From positions 2,108,001 through 2,172,000 of the forward strand of contig CBDFNJ010000002.1 in assembly GCA_965250115.1 (NCBI GenBank): a stretch of 64,000 nucleotides of DNA, in the 5' to 3' direction. This DNA comes from CBDFHB01 sp965250115 (lineage in GTDB: Bacteria; Acidobacteriota; Vicinamibacteria; Marinacidobacterales; SMYC01). The position numbers and the translations under genes are program-made. Under the pieces are notes generated by a model that ran no database searches, was not told the DNA's origin, and worked only from the letters and a program-made list of their open reading frames with translations. How positions within the stretch are numbered: position 1 is the stretch's first letter; each line of letters begins with the position of its first letter. Positions 43,599 to 51,835 of this stretch are shown piece after piece.

Positions 43599-43938
43599 CA
43601 CTCTGTCCTCCTGAGGGGACAATCTTAGGGCTCGGTCGCCTCCTCCATCACTGCCTTGGGGACCCACCCCAAGGCTCTAGCTTCGGGTCTCGGCTCCGCC
43701 TCGCCCTGCGCTCGGGCTGAGGGCTCTGGCCCTCGCTCCTCGCTCGGGCCTCCTACGGCCCACTTTTGCGGTGGGCAGTCCTTCGAAGGAGCCCCGCAAC
43801 ATCTCATTCCTTCGAAGCAGCCCGAATGCGGACGATTGGGCCGGGCTCGCGGCAGATGTTTCGGTAGCCGCTCGCTTCTTCAGTCTTGGCATGGTGTCTG
43901 CACTCCTCTTTGTTGCCGCCGAGAAAGAGGGGACTCCC
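43599..43938. other. Gene-free, hairpin-rich region between suhB and the barrel gene
   Basis: 340 bases without a supported gene. An 8-bp stem CCTTGGGG/CCCCAAGG (43654-43674) lies 55 bases past suhB but has no T run. A CT/G-rich stretch (GGGCTCTGGCCCTCGCTCC and similar) follows. A 12-bp palindrome TCCTTCGAAGGA (43779-43790) has a partial repeat TTCCTTCGAAG at 43807-43817. The composition and nested repeats look like a dispersed intergenic repeat rather than a decayed gene. The promoter for the barrel gene should be at its right end. Confidence 0.4.
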
Positions 43939-44361
43939 ATGAAAGTCATCACTATCTCCGCGTCGATCTGCTTCCTTCTCGTCGGTCAGCTACGAGCCGA
44001 AGACTCGGCAATCTCCCTGCATCTACGACTCGGACGGTTCGCACCCAGGATCACGAGCGCACTTTGGGATGAGAATGCGCTCACCTTCACGGCGAGCGCC
44101 AGTGACTTCGATGCTCTCACGGGCGGCGTCGAGGCCGGAATCCCCCTCGCGGAGATCCTCGACCTTGCCATCGGCGTGGAGACCGGTTCGCGGACGGTCT
44201 TCTCGATGTACCGCGACTTCGTGCGTGATGACGGCACCGAGGTCGTCCAGGACCTGAGCCTGCGAACGACTCCACTCTCCGTTGGATTGCGACTACTCCC
44301 TGCGGGAAGAGAGCATCGCGTCCAGCCTTACGTTGGGGGTGGGAGTCAAGCCCATTCTTAG
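43939..44361 (+). pseudogene. 5' fragment of IS-split outer-membrane beta-barrel protein
   Basis: ATG 43939 follows GAAAGAGGGG. A signal peptide (ITISASICFLLVGQLRA) and alternating beta-strand sequence follow (ISLHLRLGRFAPRI, GGVEAGIPLAEILDLAIGVETGS, LSVGLRLLPAGREHRVQPYVGGG). Native sequence ends at 44342; a few IS-encoded residues (QAHS) then lead to a stop at 44361. Fused across the TGGGGGTGG duplication to the fragment at 45778 it gives a 225-residue protein of the small outer-membrane barrel type. Without the last strands this half cannot close a barrel. Confidence 0.8.
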
Positions 44362-45777
44362 TTGAAACTCTCCACGGCTCACGTTTAAGCGACCTTCTTC
44401 TTCGATACGGTTGATGTCTTCGCCTCGATCTTCAGTTCCCGCTTGAGAGCTTCGCGAAGCTTGGGAAGATGGCGGTAGCCCACCACCTTCCTCAAGCGCG
44501 GTTCGATGTCTACGAGCGCCGTTGCCAACCAGCGCTGGCGTTGGCTCGAGTTCTTCCAGTGGTCGACCTTCGCGCAGCGTTCCTCGACGAGAGCATTGAC
44601 GGACTCAAGGCAGTTCGTCGTCTTGAACGAACGGCCCAGCACCGCGTGTACGCCGAGTCGATGCAACGTCAGCGTCTCCTCAAGGCCTTCCTCCAGGCTG
44701 CCAGCTGCGGATTGGTTCCGCTCTTCTAACTCACCGTGGAGTTGCTCGAGCGCAGTGAGGGCCTCTTCGTACTCCGGCCTGTTGTAGGCCCACTGGAGCC
44801 GCTTGCGCCATGACGCCTGCTCGCCCTTGGACAGGTAGCTCACTACGTTTTCACGTTTGTGCCACTGGCAGCGTTGTATCAGGGCCCGCTTACGGAATGC
44901 CTTCTTGACTGCCGCTTGGAGACCCTTGCCGCCGTCGATGATCACCAGCAGACCCTGGGAGATATCGAGTCCCCGCTCGAGCAGTGAACGCAGGAACGGC
45001 GTCAACACCTGCGCGTTCTCCGTGTCCGTCTCCACGAAGCCCAAGAAGCGGTTTTCCCCGCAAAGCGTGATGCCCAGAGCCACGACCATCGTTGCCTCGG
45101 CGAATGTCTTCCCATCCAGAAACAGCGCCACCACATCCTCGCCGGTCAGATCTCGTTCCTGCATCTCCCGCAGCTTCGCAGCGCTCGCTTGCACGAACCC
45201 TCGGGACACCGTTGAGCTCGACAGCCCGATGGCGCCCGGAATCGCTTCCGCTGCCGCCTCGTAGTTGCGACAAGAGATTCCGTAGAGAACTCGTTTCAGC
45301 AGAAGATCATTCACCTCACCGCCGTGGCTCACCGCCTCGTAGCAGCGAAGCGGAATCTCTCCTCCCTCGATGCTCCGAACCCGTGGCACACGGATCGGTA
45401 CCCGCTGGCCGCCAAGCCCTACCGTGCCCGGGTTGCTTCCGTGACGGCGACCGCGCTCCAGCTCGTCCTTGCGAGAGTATCGCTCTCCCGCCAACGCCTT
45501 CACTTCGTCGTCGAGCAACTCGTGAACGTGCATTAGACCAAGGGGGACCAACGAACGGATCATCTCTACCTTGGCGTCCAGCGCGAGTTCCCCGTAATCC
45601 TCGTGCCTCACCATCTCGACCTCACCCAAACGACGCGACTTCTTGCGTTTCTTGACCGAACGTAGCAGACTTCCCATCTCGGCTCCTTTCTTCGCGGCTT
45701 GATTTCGTTTTGTCCAACGCCATCAAACCACGGGGTTTGGAGCCGTTTCAATTCCAAACTAAGATTGGCACACTTTC
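44343..45777 (-). mobile_element. IS256-family insertion sequence, copy 3
   Basis: 1435 bp, same orientation as copy 2. Direct repeat TGGGGGTGG flanks it (44334-44342 and 45778-45786); the shared terminal G leaves 8 or 9 bp. It splits the outer-membrane barrel gene. The end toward 45777 has one base change (ATTCCAAACT against ATTCCCAACT in copy 2), so copies 2 and 3 are near but not exact twins. Confidence 0.95.
44385..45677 (-). CDS. IS256-family transposase, copy 3
   Basis: 430 residues, same protein as copy 2 (36675), with the intact IIDGGKG context around catalytic Asp248. Transcription runs against the interrupted barrel gene. Identical proteins in two copies imply very recent spread, with copy 1 the divergent member. 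Confidence 0.95.
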   Translation of the reverse strand: MGSLLRSVKKRKKSRRLGEVEMVRHEDYGELALDAKVEMIRSLVPLGLMHVHELLDDEVKALAGERYSRKDELERGRRHGSNPGTVGLGGQRVPIRVPRVRSIEGGEIPLRCYEAVSHGGEVNDLLLKRVLYGISCRNYEAAAEAIPGAIGLSSSTVSRGFVQASAAKLREMQERDLTGEDVVALFLDGKTFAEATMVVALGITLCGENRFLGFVETDTENAQVLTPFLRSLLERGLDISQGLLVIIDGGKGLQAAVKKAFRKRALIQRCQWHKRENVVSYLSKGEQASWRKRLQWAYNRPEYEEALTALEQLHGELEERNQSAAGSLEEGLEETLTLHRLGVHAVLGRSFKTTNCLESVNALVEERCAKVDHWKNSSQRQRWLATALVDIEPRLRKVVGYRHLPKLREALKRELKIEAKTSTVSKKKVA

Positions 45778-46060
45778 TGGGGGTGGTGGAGCCTTCTACT
45801 TCTACGAGTACATGGAAGAGGGCGAGTTCGTCGACCTGGACACCTTCGATATTTTCGTCGACCTATTCGTCGATCGGGGAGTCGCCTACGGCGGCTATGT
45901 TTGCGCGGGCGTGGAGCTCGCGCTCAGCGAATCTATCGCGGCCTTCGGAGAGTATCGACGCCACTGGGCGCAGGGCGAGCACGGTGACGATTTCGAGGGC
46001 TACGGTCGATTCGACCTGAACGCCAATCAGGTAAGCTTCGGCGCCAGTTTTCGGTTCTGA
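45778..46060 (+). pseudogene. 3' fragment of IS-split outer-membrane beta-barrel protein
   Basis: Reads GGGAFYFYEYMEEGEFVDLDTFDIFVDLF...GGYVCAGVELALSESIAAFGEYRRHWAQ...LNANQVSFGASFRF and stops at 46060. The final residues alternate hydrophobic and polar and end in an aromatic Phe, the usual C-terminal signal for BAM-dependent barrel insertion. It matches the frame of the 43939 fragment across the target duplication. No start or signal peptide of its own. Confidence 0.8.
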
Positions 46061-46112
46061 TCGCTAGTTCCAGGCTTGCTATAATTGACCAATTGGAGAG
46101 GAATCAAGGATC

Positions 46113-47660
46113 ATGAACAACCCTAACGATTCGCGCGGCTGGCCGCGGGTGCTGGCCCTAGTCAGCGGTATTGCGGCCGTTTTCGTTGCTGCTTCCGTAG
46201 CCATGGGGCCGAAGAGCTCGGAGCAGTCTCTCGCCGAACCGCCTCGGCAGGAGACAGAGGAGCGTCCCTCGCTCCGCCCCGCCGCGGCGACAACGACCCC
46301 GGCCGTGGCGGACACGACCGACGAGTTCCCCGACATCGACAAGCTGTCGAAAGCCTTCGCCGCGGTATCGGAGCGTTTGAAGCCTGCGGTGGTGAACATC
46401 TTCACGGAGCAGTCGGGGCCGCAGACCCACCCTTCCACGGGAGGGCCTTTGGATGAGTTCTTCGACCGTTTCTTTCAGGACCAACCGCAGCGGAAGCGCA
46501 GGAGCCTCGGCTCGGGCGTCATCGTCGACCCCCGTGGCTACGTGGTGACCAACAACCACGTGGTCGAGGACGCGGACGAGATCGAAGTACAGTTTGCCGA
46601 CGAGAGCCGCTACCAGGCGGAGGTTATCGGCGCGGACCCCCTCACCGATCTCTCCGTTCTGAGGATCAAGGACGGTGAGAGTTTCCCCTTCGTGCCTTTC
46701 GGAGACTCCGAGAAGCTCGTCGTCGGGGAATGGGTGCTCGCGATCGGCAACCCCTTCGGCTTCGGTCATACCGTCACGGCGGGCATCGTGAGCGCCAAGG
46801 GTCGCGTGATCGGCCAGGGTCATTATGACGACTTCATTCAGACCGATGCCGCCATCAACCCCGGCAACTCGGGCGGACCGCTCGTGAATATGAGGGGCGA
46901 AGTCGTCGGTATCAACTCGAACATCATCTCGAACTCCGGCGGCAGTATGGGTATCGGCTTCGCGATTCCCTCGAACATGACGGGCAGGATCTACGACCAG
47001 CTCGTAGCCGAAGGCACCGTGACCAGGGGTTGGCTCGGCGTCAGCATCCAGAATTTGACACCCGAGTTCGCTCGCAAATTTGGGGTCGAGGGCAAGAAGG
47101 GCGCTCTCGTCTCGGAGACGATCGGAGAGGACTCGCCGGCGAAAAAGGCCGGACTTCAGGCCGGTGACATCATCGTCGAGTTCAACGACGTCCCGGTGGA
47201 TTCGAACAATCATCTCGTGCATCTCGTCGCGGACGTGCGTCCCGGCGATGCCGTGAACGTCCGCTACTACCGGGACGGAGAGCTCAGAAGTACCCGAGTC
47301 ACGGTGGCGAAGCGGACCGTTGACGCCAACCTTCGACGCGGTGGCACGGACCGCCCGGAAGAGAAGGGCCGTCTCGGCATCAGCGGGCAAACCCTGACCG
47401 ACCAGCTTGCGAGCGAGCTTCACGCAACGTCTCGCAACGGTGTCGTGCTCGTCGGCGTGGACCCCGGTGGTCCTGCCGAAGACGCGGGCTTGCGCCGCGG
47501 CGACATCGTTATCGAAGCGGACCGTCAGACGATCCGGAGTGTTTCGGACCTCGAGCGCCTCCTCGCCGGCGTTCCTTCGGGCGGCGACCTTCTCGTTCGT
47601 ATCGAGCGCCTGACCGGAGGCCAGTCAGCGTTCCTCTGGATTTCCGTCACGCTCGAATAA
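46113..47660 (+). CDS. HtrA/DegP-family serine protease with two PDZ domains
   Basis: 515 residues. An uncleaved anchor or signal helix (VLALVSGIAAVFVAASVAMG, about 13-32) is followed by a low-complexity linker and the trypsin-like domain with His149 (VTNNHVV), Asp179 (LTDLSVL) and Ser253 (NPGNSGGP). Two PDZ domains follow (WLGVSIQNLTPEFARKF...KAGLQAGDIIVEFNDVPV and RLGISGQTL...DAGLRRGDIVIEAD). It should degrade or refold damaged periplasmic and outer-membrane proteins. AAGGA precedes the ATG. It sits next to the broken barrel gene but has its own leader. Confidence 0.94.
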   Translation: MNNPNDSRGWPRVLALVSGIAAVFVAASVAMGPKSSEQSLAEPPRQETEERPSLRPAAATTTPAVADTTDEFPDIDKLSKAFAAVSERLKPAVVNIFTEQSGPQTHPSTGGPLDEFFDRFFQDQPQRKRRSLGSGVIVDPRGYVVTNNHVVEDADEIEVQFADESRYQAEVIGADPLTDLSVLRIKDGESFPFVPFGDSEKLVVGEWVLAIGNPFGFGHTVTAGIVSAKGRVIGQGHYDDFIQTDAAINPGNSGGPLVNMRGEVVGINSNIISNSGGSMGIGFAIPSNMTGRIYDQLVAEGTVTRGWLGVSIQNLTPEFARKFGVEGKKGALVSETIGEDSPAKKAGLQAGDIIVEFNDVPVDSNNHLVHLVADVRPGDAVNVRYYRDGELRSTRVTVAKRTVDANLRRGGTDRPEEKGRLGISGQTLTDQLASELHATSRNGVVLVGVDPGGPAEDAGLRRGDIVIEADRQTIRSVSDLERLLAGVPSGGDLLVRIERLTGGQSAFLWISVTLE

Positions 47661-47710
47661 GCTGTTCTTCCGAGGGCTGCGCTAGGCTTCCATCGTCGGA
47701 AGTCTTTATA

Positions 47711-47733
47711 ATGCCCCTGTCCTGACGGGGCAT
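47711..47733 (+). other. Hairpin between the HtrA and DedA-type genes
   Basis: ATGCCCC (47711-47717) pairs perfectly with GGGGCAT (47727-47733), followed by TTTC. It could be a weak terminator for the protease gene. It also covers the only ribosome-site-like bases before the ATG at 47737. An alternative stem CCTGTC (47718-47723 region) with GACAGG just inside the next gene would compete with it. Confidence 0.45.
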
Positions 47734-47736
47734 TTC

Positions 47737-48387
47737 ATGACAGGCATCGCAGCGTCTCTCGAAGAGTTCGTCCAGGGTCTCGGCAGCGTGACCGGGGGCT
47801 TGGGGCTCTTCGCCATTGCCTTTTTCGACTCGTCGCTCCTGTCCCTGCCCGAGGTCAACGACGTCCTACTCATCTACTTCGGTACGAAGTTCAAGAGCAA
47901 AGCCTATTACTACGCGACGATGATGACGCTGGGCTCGGCGGCTGGCTGCAGCCTGCTCTACGGTCTCGCGCGGTGGAAGGGCTATTCCTTCTTGAAGAGC
48001 AGATTCTCCGAGGGAAGGGTCGATACCGTGTTTCGGCTGTTCAAGCGCTATGGTGCGCTGGCGGTCATCGTGCCAGCCGTGCTCCCTCCTCCAGCACCTT
48101 TCAAGATCTTCGTGCTTTCGGCCGCTGTCTTCGGACTTCGTTATTCGCGTTTCATTACAGCTGTGTTGATTGGCCGCTCCGCGCGGTATTTCGGAGAAGC
48201 TTGGCTCGCTCGACGTTACGGCGACTACGCGCTCACGTTCCTCCATCAGAACGCCAAGAACGTGCTCGTCATCGTACTCTCACTGGCCGCAATCGGCATT
48301 GTCGTGAATCTTTTAGTGATGAGGCTGAAGCGCCACGCGCGTGCCAAGCGGAGCGTCATGGACGCACAGCCCTTCCCCGAGCGATGA
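47737..48387 (+). CDS. DedA/VTT-domain inner membrane protein
   Basis: 216 residues. Helical segments and re-entrant loops of the DedA superfamily are visible: GLGLFAIAFFDSSLLSLPEVNDVLLIYFG, YYYATMMTLGSAAGCSLLYGLARWKG, YGALAVIVPAVLPPPAPFKIFVLSAAVFGL, and a final helix VLVIVLSLAAIGIVVNLLVM. DedA relatives flip phospholipids or undecaprenyl phosphate. The stop overlaps the Memo gene start (ATGA), making a three-gene operon with the two following genes. Confidence 0.88.
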   Translation: MTGIAASLEEFVQGLGSVTGGLGLFAIAFFDSSLLSLPEVNDVLLIYFGTKFKSKAYYYATMMTLGSAAGCSLLYGLARWKGYSFLKSRFSEGRVDTVFRLFKRYGALAVIVPAVLPPPAPFKIFVLSAAVFGLRYSRFITAVLIGRSARYFGEAWLARRYGDYALTFLHQNAKNVLVIVLSLAAIGIVVNLLVMRLKRHARAKRSVMDAQPFPER

Positions 48388-49211
48388 GCGAGATTCGTCA
48401 CTCCCCCTTCGCCGGCACCTGGTACCCGGGCGACCCAGACGCTCTCCGGGATATGGTCGAAACGTTACTGGGCCTCGATTCCGAGTCGGAGGCCGAGGGT
48501 GAGCCCGTTGGCCTCGTTTGTCCCCACGCGGGGCTGATGTACTCGGGATCGGTGGCCGCAGCTGCCTATCGCTCGCTGCGCGAACGCGTTATCGATACGG
48601 TCGTTCTTCTCGGACCATCCCATCAAGTTTTTTTCGACGCGATTGCCGTCTATCCTGACGGAGCGTTCGAGACACCTCTCGGCCCCGTCGCAATCGATGA
48701 ACCGCTTGCCCGCGCTCTCATCGAGGCCTCGCCGGAGATCAAGGCCATGCCCGAAGTGCACGGACAAGAGCACTGTTTGGAGATGCAGCTTCCGTTCCTC
48801 CAGGCGCTTCTGCCCGATGTCCGCATCGTGCCCGTCATGATGGGCAATCAAAGCCCGACGCTCATCGAAATCGCGGCAGCCGCCATCCCCGAGGCTCTGT
48901 CGCGAGTCGAGCGACGGGCCCTTCTCGTCGCGAGCTCCGACCTGTCCCACTACGAGTCGCGCGCACGTGCTCGAGCGCTGGACAAGGAAGTCGTGGAATG
49001 TCTCGAAAGGTTCGACGATGACGGCCTGGCCAGTTTGATTGCCCGAAACCACGACCACGCCTGCGGTGGAGGGCCCATCGTTTCGGTGATGCGTGCGTCG
49101 AAACGCCTCGGGGCCTCGGTCTCTCGAATAATGGACTACGGAGACTCGGGAGACACGAGCGGAGACACCCGCGCCGTCGTGGGCTACGTATCCGCCACAT
49201 TCTCGTCGTGA
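48384..49211 (+). CDS. amrB: Memo-family protein (AmmeMemoRadiSam system protein B)
   Basis: 275 residues from the ATG at 48384; a longer upstream frame overlapping the DedA gene is a shadow. Family blocks: RHSPFAGTWYPGDPDALRDMVE, GLVCPHAGLMYSGSVAAAAY, VVLLGPSHQV, GQEHCLEMQLPFLQALLPD and LVASSDLSHYE, giving the His/Asp metal site of Memo proteins. The biochemical function of the bacterial system is unsettled. It is immediately followed by the AMMECR1 partner (4-base overlap). Confidence 0.93.
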   Translation: MSEIRHSPFAGTWYPGDPDALRDMVETLLGLDSESEAEGEPVGLVCPHAGLMYSGSVAAAAYRSLRERVIDTVVLLGPSHQVFFDAIAVYPDGAFETPLGPVAIDEPLARALIEASPEIKAMPEVHGQEHCLEMQLPFLQALLPDVRIVPVMMGNQSPTLIEIAAAAIPEALSRVERRALLVASSDLSHYESRARARALDKEVVECLERFDDDGLASLIARNHDHACGGGPIVSVMRASKRLGASVSRIMDYGDSGDTSGDTRAVVGYVSATFSS

Positions 49212-49756
49212 ATCTACTGACCGAAGAGCAAGCCAGGGCGCTCGTCTTGCTCGCCCGCTCAGAGCTCATGAAGACCTACGGCTCCCAGGCGGCCGAGCCC
49301 GAAGAATCGGAGCTTCCCATCGGTCTGAAGTCGGGCGGGGTATTCGCGTCTCTCTACGTCGATGGCGAACTGAGGGGTTGTATCGGCTATTTGCTTTCCG
49401 AGGTGGACGTCGTGGAGCTGACCCGGCGAGCCGTCGCCGCCGCGGCGAAGAACGACCCTCGATTCGAGACCGTTACCGCGCAAGAGCTCTCACGCACCCG
49501 TATCAGCCTTTCGGTACTGACTCCTGCGGTTGAGGTTGCCGAAGTAGACGAAGTCGAGATCGGCCGTCACGGGCTGATCGTGGAGCGTGGAAGCGCTCGA
49601 GGCCTGCTCCTGCCCCAGGTGGCGGAAGAGCAGGGGTGGGATCTCTACCAGTTTCTCGCCGCTACGTGCCGCAAAGCGGGACTTCCGGCCAACGCCTGGC
49701 AGGACGTCGAGACCGTCGTGATGCGGTTCGAAGGTGAGAAACTCGAGGAGAGTTGA
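49208..49756 (+). CDS. amrA: AMMECR1-domain protein (AmmeMemoRadiSam system protein A)
   Basis: 182 residues, the full length of a single AMMECR1 domain. Conserved segments: GVFASLYVDGELRGCIGYL (the signature LRGCIG), AAAAKNDPRFETVTAQEL, ISLSVLTPAVEV and GLIVERGSARGLLLPQVAEEQGWD. GTG start overlapping the Memo stop. The third usual member, a radical SAM enzyme, is not next to it; the two radical SAM genes in this window (7575, 56965) are of other types. Confidence 0.93.
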   Translation: MNLLTEEQARALVLLARSELMKTYGSQAAEPEESELPIGLKSGGVFASLYVDGELRGCIGYLLSEVDVVELTRRAVAAAAKNDPRFETVTAQELSRTRISLSVLTPAVEVAEVDEVEIGRHGLIVERGSARGLLLPQVAEEQGWDLYQFLAATCRKAGLPANAWQDVETVVMRFEGEKLEES

Positions 49757-49769
49757 TCCCGAAGCCTTT

Positions 49770-51551
49770 TCAACGCCCGCCCGTCACCCGGATGACCTCC
49801 GAAACGGTCGTGTCACCGCGAACGAGCTTCTGAATCGCGGACTCGCGGAGAGTATGCATGCCTTCGTCGCGTGCCGTCTTCACGATCTGTGGGGCGTCGG
49901 TTCTCTGGATGATCATCTTCCGGATCTTTCGGGAGACGGGCATGATCTCGAAGATGCCTCCGCGTCCGTGATAGCCCGTTTGCCGGCAGTGGATACAACC
50001 CTTGCCGCGGCGAAAGATGAAGTCCTTGATTTTTTCGTAGGGTCCGTTCAGCGCGATCGCGTCCTCCTCGCTCGGGCGGTACTCCTCCACGCACTTCGTG
50101 CATACGTTACGAACCAGCCTTTGGGCGAGCACACCGATGAGCGTCGAAGTAATGAGGAACGGTGGAGCCCCAAGATCGAGGAGTCGCGTGATGGCGGAGG
50201 GTGCGTCGTTGGTGTGCAGCGTCGAAAAAACGAGGTGTCCCGTGAGAGCCGCCTGGATCGCCATCTCCGCAGTCTGCTCGTCGCGAATCTCGCCGACCAT
50301 GATGATATCGGGATCCTGGCGGAGCACGGTGCGGATGGCGTTCGAGAAGGTGACGTCGATGTCGGACTTGATTTGGACCTGGTTGAAGTCGTCGTATACG
50401 AGCTCGACCGGGTCCTCGATCGTGACGATATTGAGTTCCGGCCGGGACAGGTGCTTCAGAACGGAATAGAGCGTCGTCGTCTTGCCGCTGCCGGTGGGGC
50501 CGGTAACGAGGATGATGCCTTCGCGGTTCTCGAGAAAGGGCGTGAAGCGGGGAAGCTCCGTGCTCGAAAAGCCGAGCTCCTCAATCGATTTGAGAAGGAT
50601 GTCCGGGTCGAAGATACGCAGGACGGCCTTCTCTCCGAAAACGGTCGGCATCGTCGAAACGCGGATCTCGATTTCTGTTCCGGCTTCGTTGCGCTTGATC
50701 CGCCCATCCTGGGGGCGGCGCTTCTCGGCGATGTTCAGCCCACTGAGCATCTTGACCCGGCTCACGACGGCCTGATAGACGATCTTGGGGATGACGTGCA
50801 CGTCGTGCAGGACGCCGTCGATCCGCAGTCGGACGAGCGCGATGTTGCGCTTCGGCTCCATGTGGATGTCGGAGGCGCGCTGCTCGAAAGCATGGCTGAG
50901 CATGTTGTCGAGCGCCATGACCACCGGCTGCGTCGAGGGGTCCATCTCGACCGACGGGCCGGAAAGGAACTCCTGGTTGGTGACGTCGATCGAAGTGACG
51001 CGGCCCTCGGTGAGCTGTGATTCCGCCGCCTGGAGCGAGCTCTTGAGATCGTAGAACCCCTTGTTGACCATCTCGATATCGGATCGAGAGGCTACGACGA
51101 GCTTGACCTCCAGCCCTCCGAACTGCTGGAGGTCTCTCAGGGGAGTGCGGTTGAAAGGGTTCGCAATCGCCAGGGTGACGGTTTTTCCGGTCTTCGAGAC
51201 GGCACACATCGTGTGTTTCCTGGCGAAGGGTGCGGGCAGGGCGCTCGTAACGACGTCGAGGTCCAGGTCCAGCGGGTTGATCTTCAGATACGGAAGCTGA
51301 GCGTGTCTCGCGACCGCCTGGGTTATCTCGTCCTCCCCGATCTTGCCGAGGCGCCGGATGGCGGCCTCTTCGCCGAGCTGCTGGACCTTCATGAAGCGTA
51401 GAACCGCTTCTTCCTCCTCCGGACCCAAAACGCTCTGGCTCCTGAGGATTTTGAGCAGGTTGGGGATGGCGGCGGATGCAGTGGTTGGGCCGGGGCTACG
51501 CTTGGGTGTCGATGCCATGTCTTGTGCCGGAGAACGACCGGTTCTTTGCAT
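49770..51551 (-). CDS. PilB/GspE-type secretion or type IV pilus ATPase
   Basis: 593 residues. An N-terminal T2SSE_N-like domain (about 60-170, LGEEAAIRRLGKIGEDEITQAVARHAQLPYLKI) is followed by the hexameric ATPase core with Walker A GPTGSGKTTTLYS, the Asp box TIEDPVELVYDDFNQVQ, Walker B DPDIIMVGEIRDEQTAEMAIQAALTGHLVFSTLHTNDA (including the His box) and a tetracysteine zinc motif CTKC...CIHC. It powers pilus or pseudopilus assembly. No other pilus genes are in view. Gene and the AMMECR1 gene converge with 13 bases between stops. Confidence 0.94.
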   Translation of the reverse strand: MQRTGRSPAQDMASTPKRSPGPTTASAAIPNLLKILRSQSVLGPEEEEAVLRFMKVQQLGEEAAIRRLGKIGEDEITQAVARHAQLPYLKINPLDLDLDVVTSALPAPFARKHTMCAVSKTGKTVTLAIANPFNRTPLRDLQQFGGLEVKLVVASRSDIEMVNKGFYDLKSSLQAAESQLTEGRVTSIDVTNQEFLSGPSVEMDPSTQPVVMALDNMLSHAFEQRASDIHMEPKRNIALVRLRIDGVLHDVHVIPKIVYQAVVSRVKMLSGLNIAEKRRPQDGRIKRNEAGTEIEIRVSTMPTVFGEKAVLRIFDPDILLKSIEELGFSSTELPRFTPFLENREGIILVTGPTGSGKTTTLYSVLKHLSRPELNIVTIEDPVELVYDDFNQVQIKSDIDVTFSNAIRTVLRQDPDIIMVGEIRDEQTAEMAIQAALTGHLVFSTLHTNDAPSAITRLLDLGAPPFLITSTLIGVLAQRLVRNVCTKCVEEYRPSEEDAIALNGPYEKIKDFIFRRGKGCIHCRQTGYHGRGGIFEIMPVSRKIRKMIIQRTDAPQIVKTARDEGMHTLRESAIQKLVRGDTTVSEVIRVTGGR

Positions 51552-51646
51552 TATCTCCTCTGCGTTTCCTACAAGTCAATGGACGACGAATCGATGGCGA
51601 ATCCTCCCTTTCCCCCTAACTTTATGTGTCCTAGGAATTTGTTCGC

Positions 51647-51675
51647 TTGACAGCACAAAGGGCCATTGCTAGACT
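51647..51675 (+). promoter_or_regulatory. Sigma-70-type promoter of tRNA-Val
   Basis: Consensus -35 TTGACA (51647-51652), a 17-base spacer, and -10 TAGACT (51670-51675, four of six consensus bases). Predicted start near 51682, about 18 bases before the mature tRNA. Confidence 0.75.
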
Positions 51676-51699
51676 TCGTTCCGGATTGAAGTCGATTTT

Positions 51700-51774
51700 A
51701 GGCGCGTAGCTCAGGGGGAGAGCGCTACCTTGACACGGTAGAAGTCGGCGGTTCAAATCCGCCCGCGCCTACCA
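51700..51774 (+). tRNA. tRNA-Val (anticodon GAC)
   Basis: A 75-base cloverleaf with encoded CCA. The 7-bp acceptor is AGGCGCG/CGCGCCT, followed by U8-A9. The D stem is GCTC/GAGC, and the anticodon stem CTACC/GGTAG encloses loop TTGACAC with anticodon GAC. The T arm is GGCGG-TTCAAAT-CCGCC. GAC reads valine codons GUC and GUU. Starting at 51700 rather than 51701 is required for the acceptor pairs to match. Confidence 0.96.
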
Positions 51775-51787
51775 CGTTCTTCCGACT

Positions 51788-51832
51788 CGTCCGTGAGGGC
51801 CCGGCCTTGGTGGGTCGGCACGGACGCTTTTT
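51788..51832 (+). terminator. Terminator hairpin between tRNA-Val and thrS
   Basis: An 8-bp stem CGTCCGTG (51788-51795) / CACGGACG (51819-51826) followed by C and five T. It should end the tRNA transcript. Its T run stops only a few bases before the thrS GTG, leaving no room for a Shine-Dalgarno site. Confidence 0.75.
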
Positions 51833-51835
51833 GTT

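Noticed and set aside
46158..47423. 421-codon minus-strand frame opposite HtrA
   Set aside because: His/Asp/Arg-biased antisense shadow; the plus frame has the full catalytic triad.
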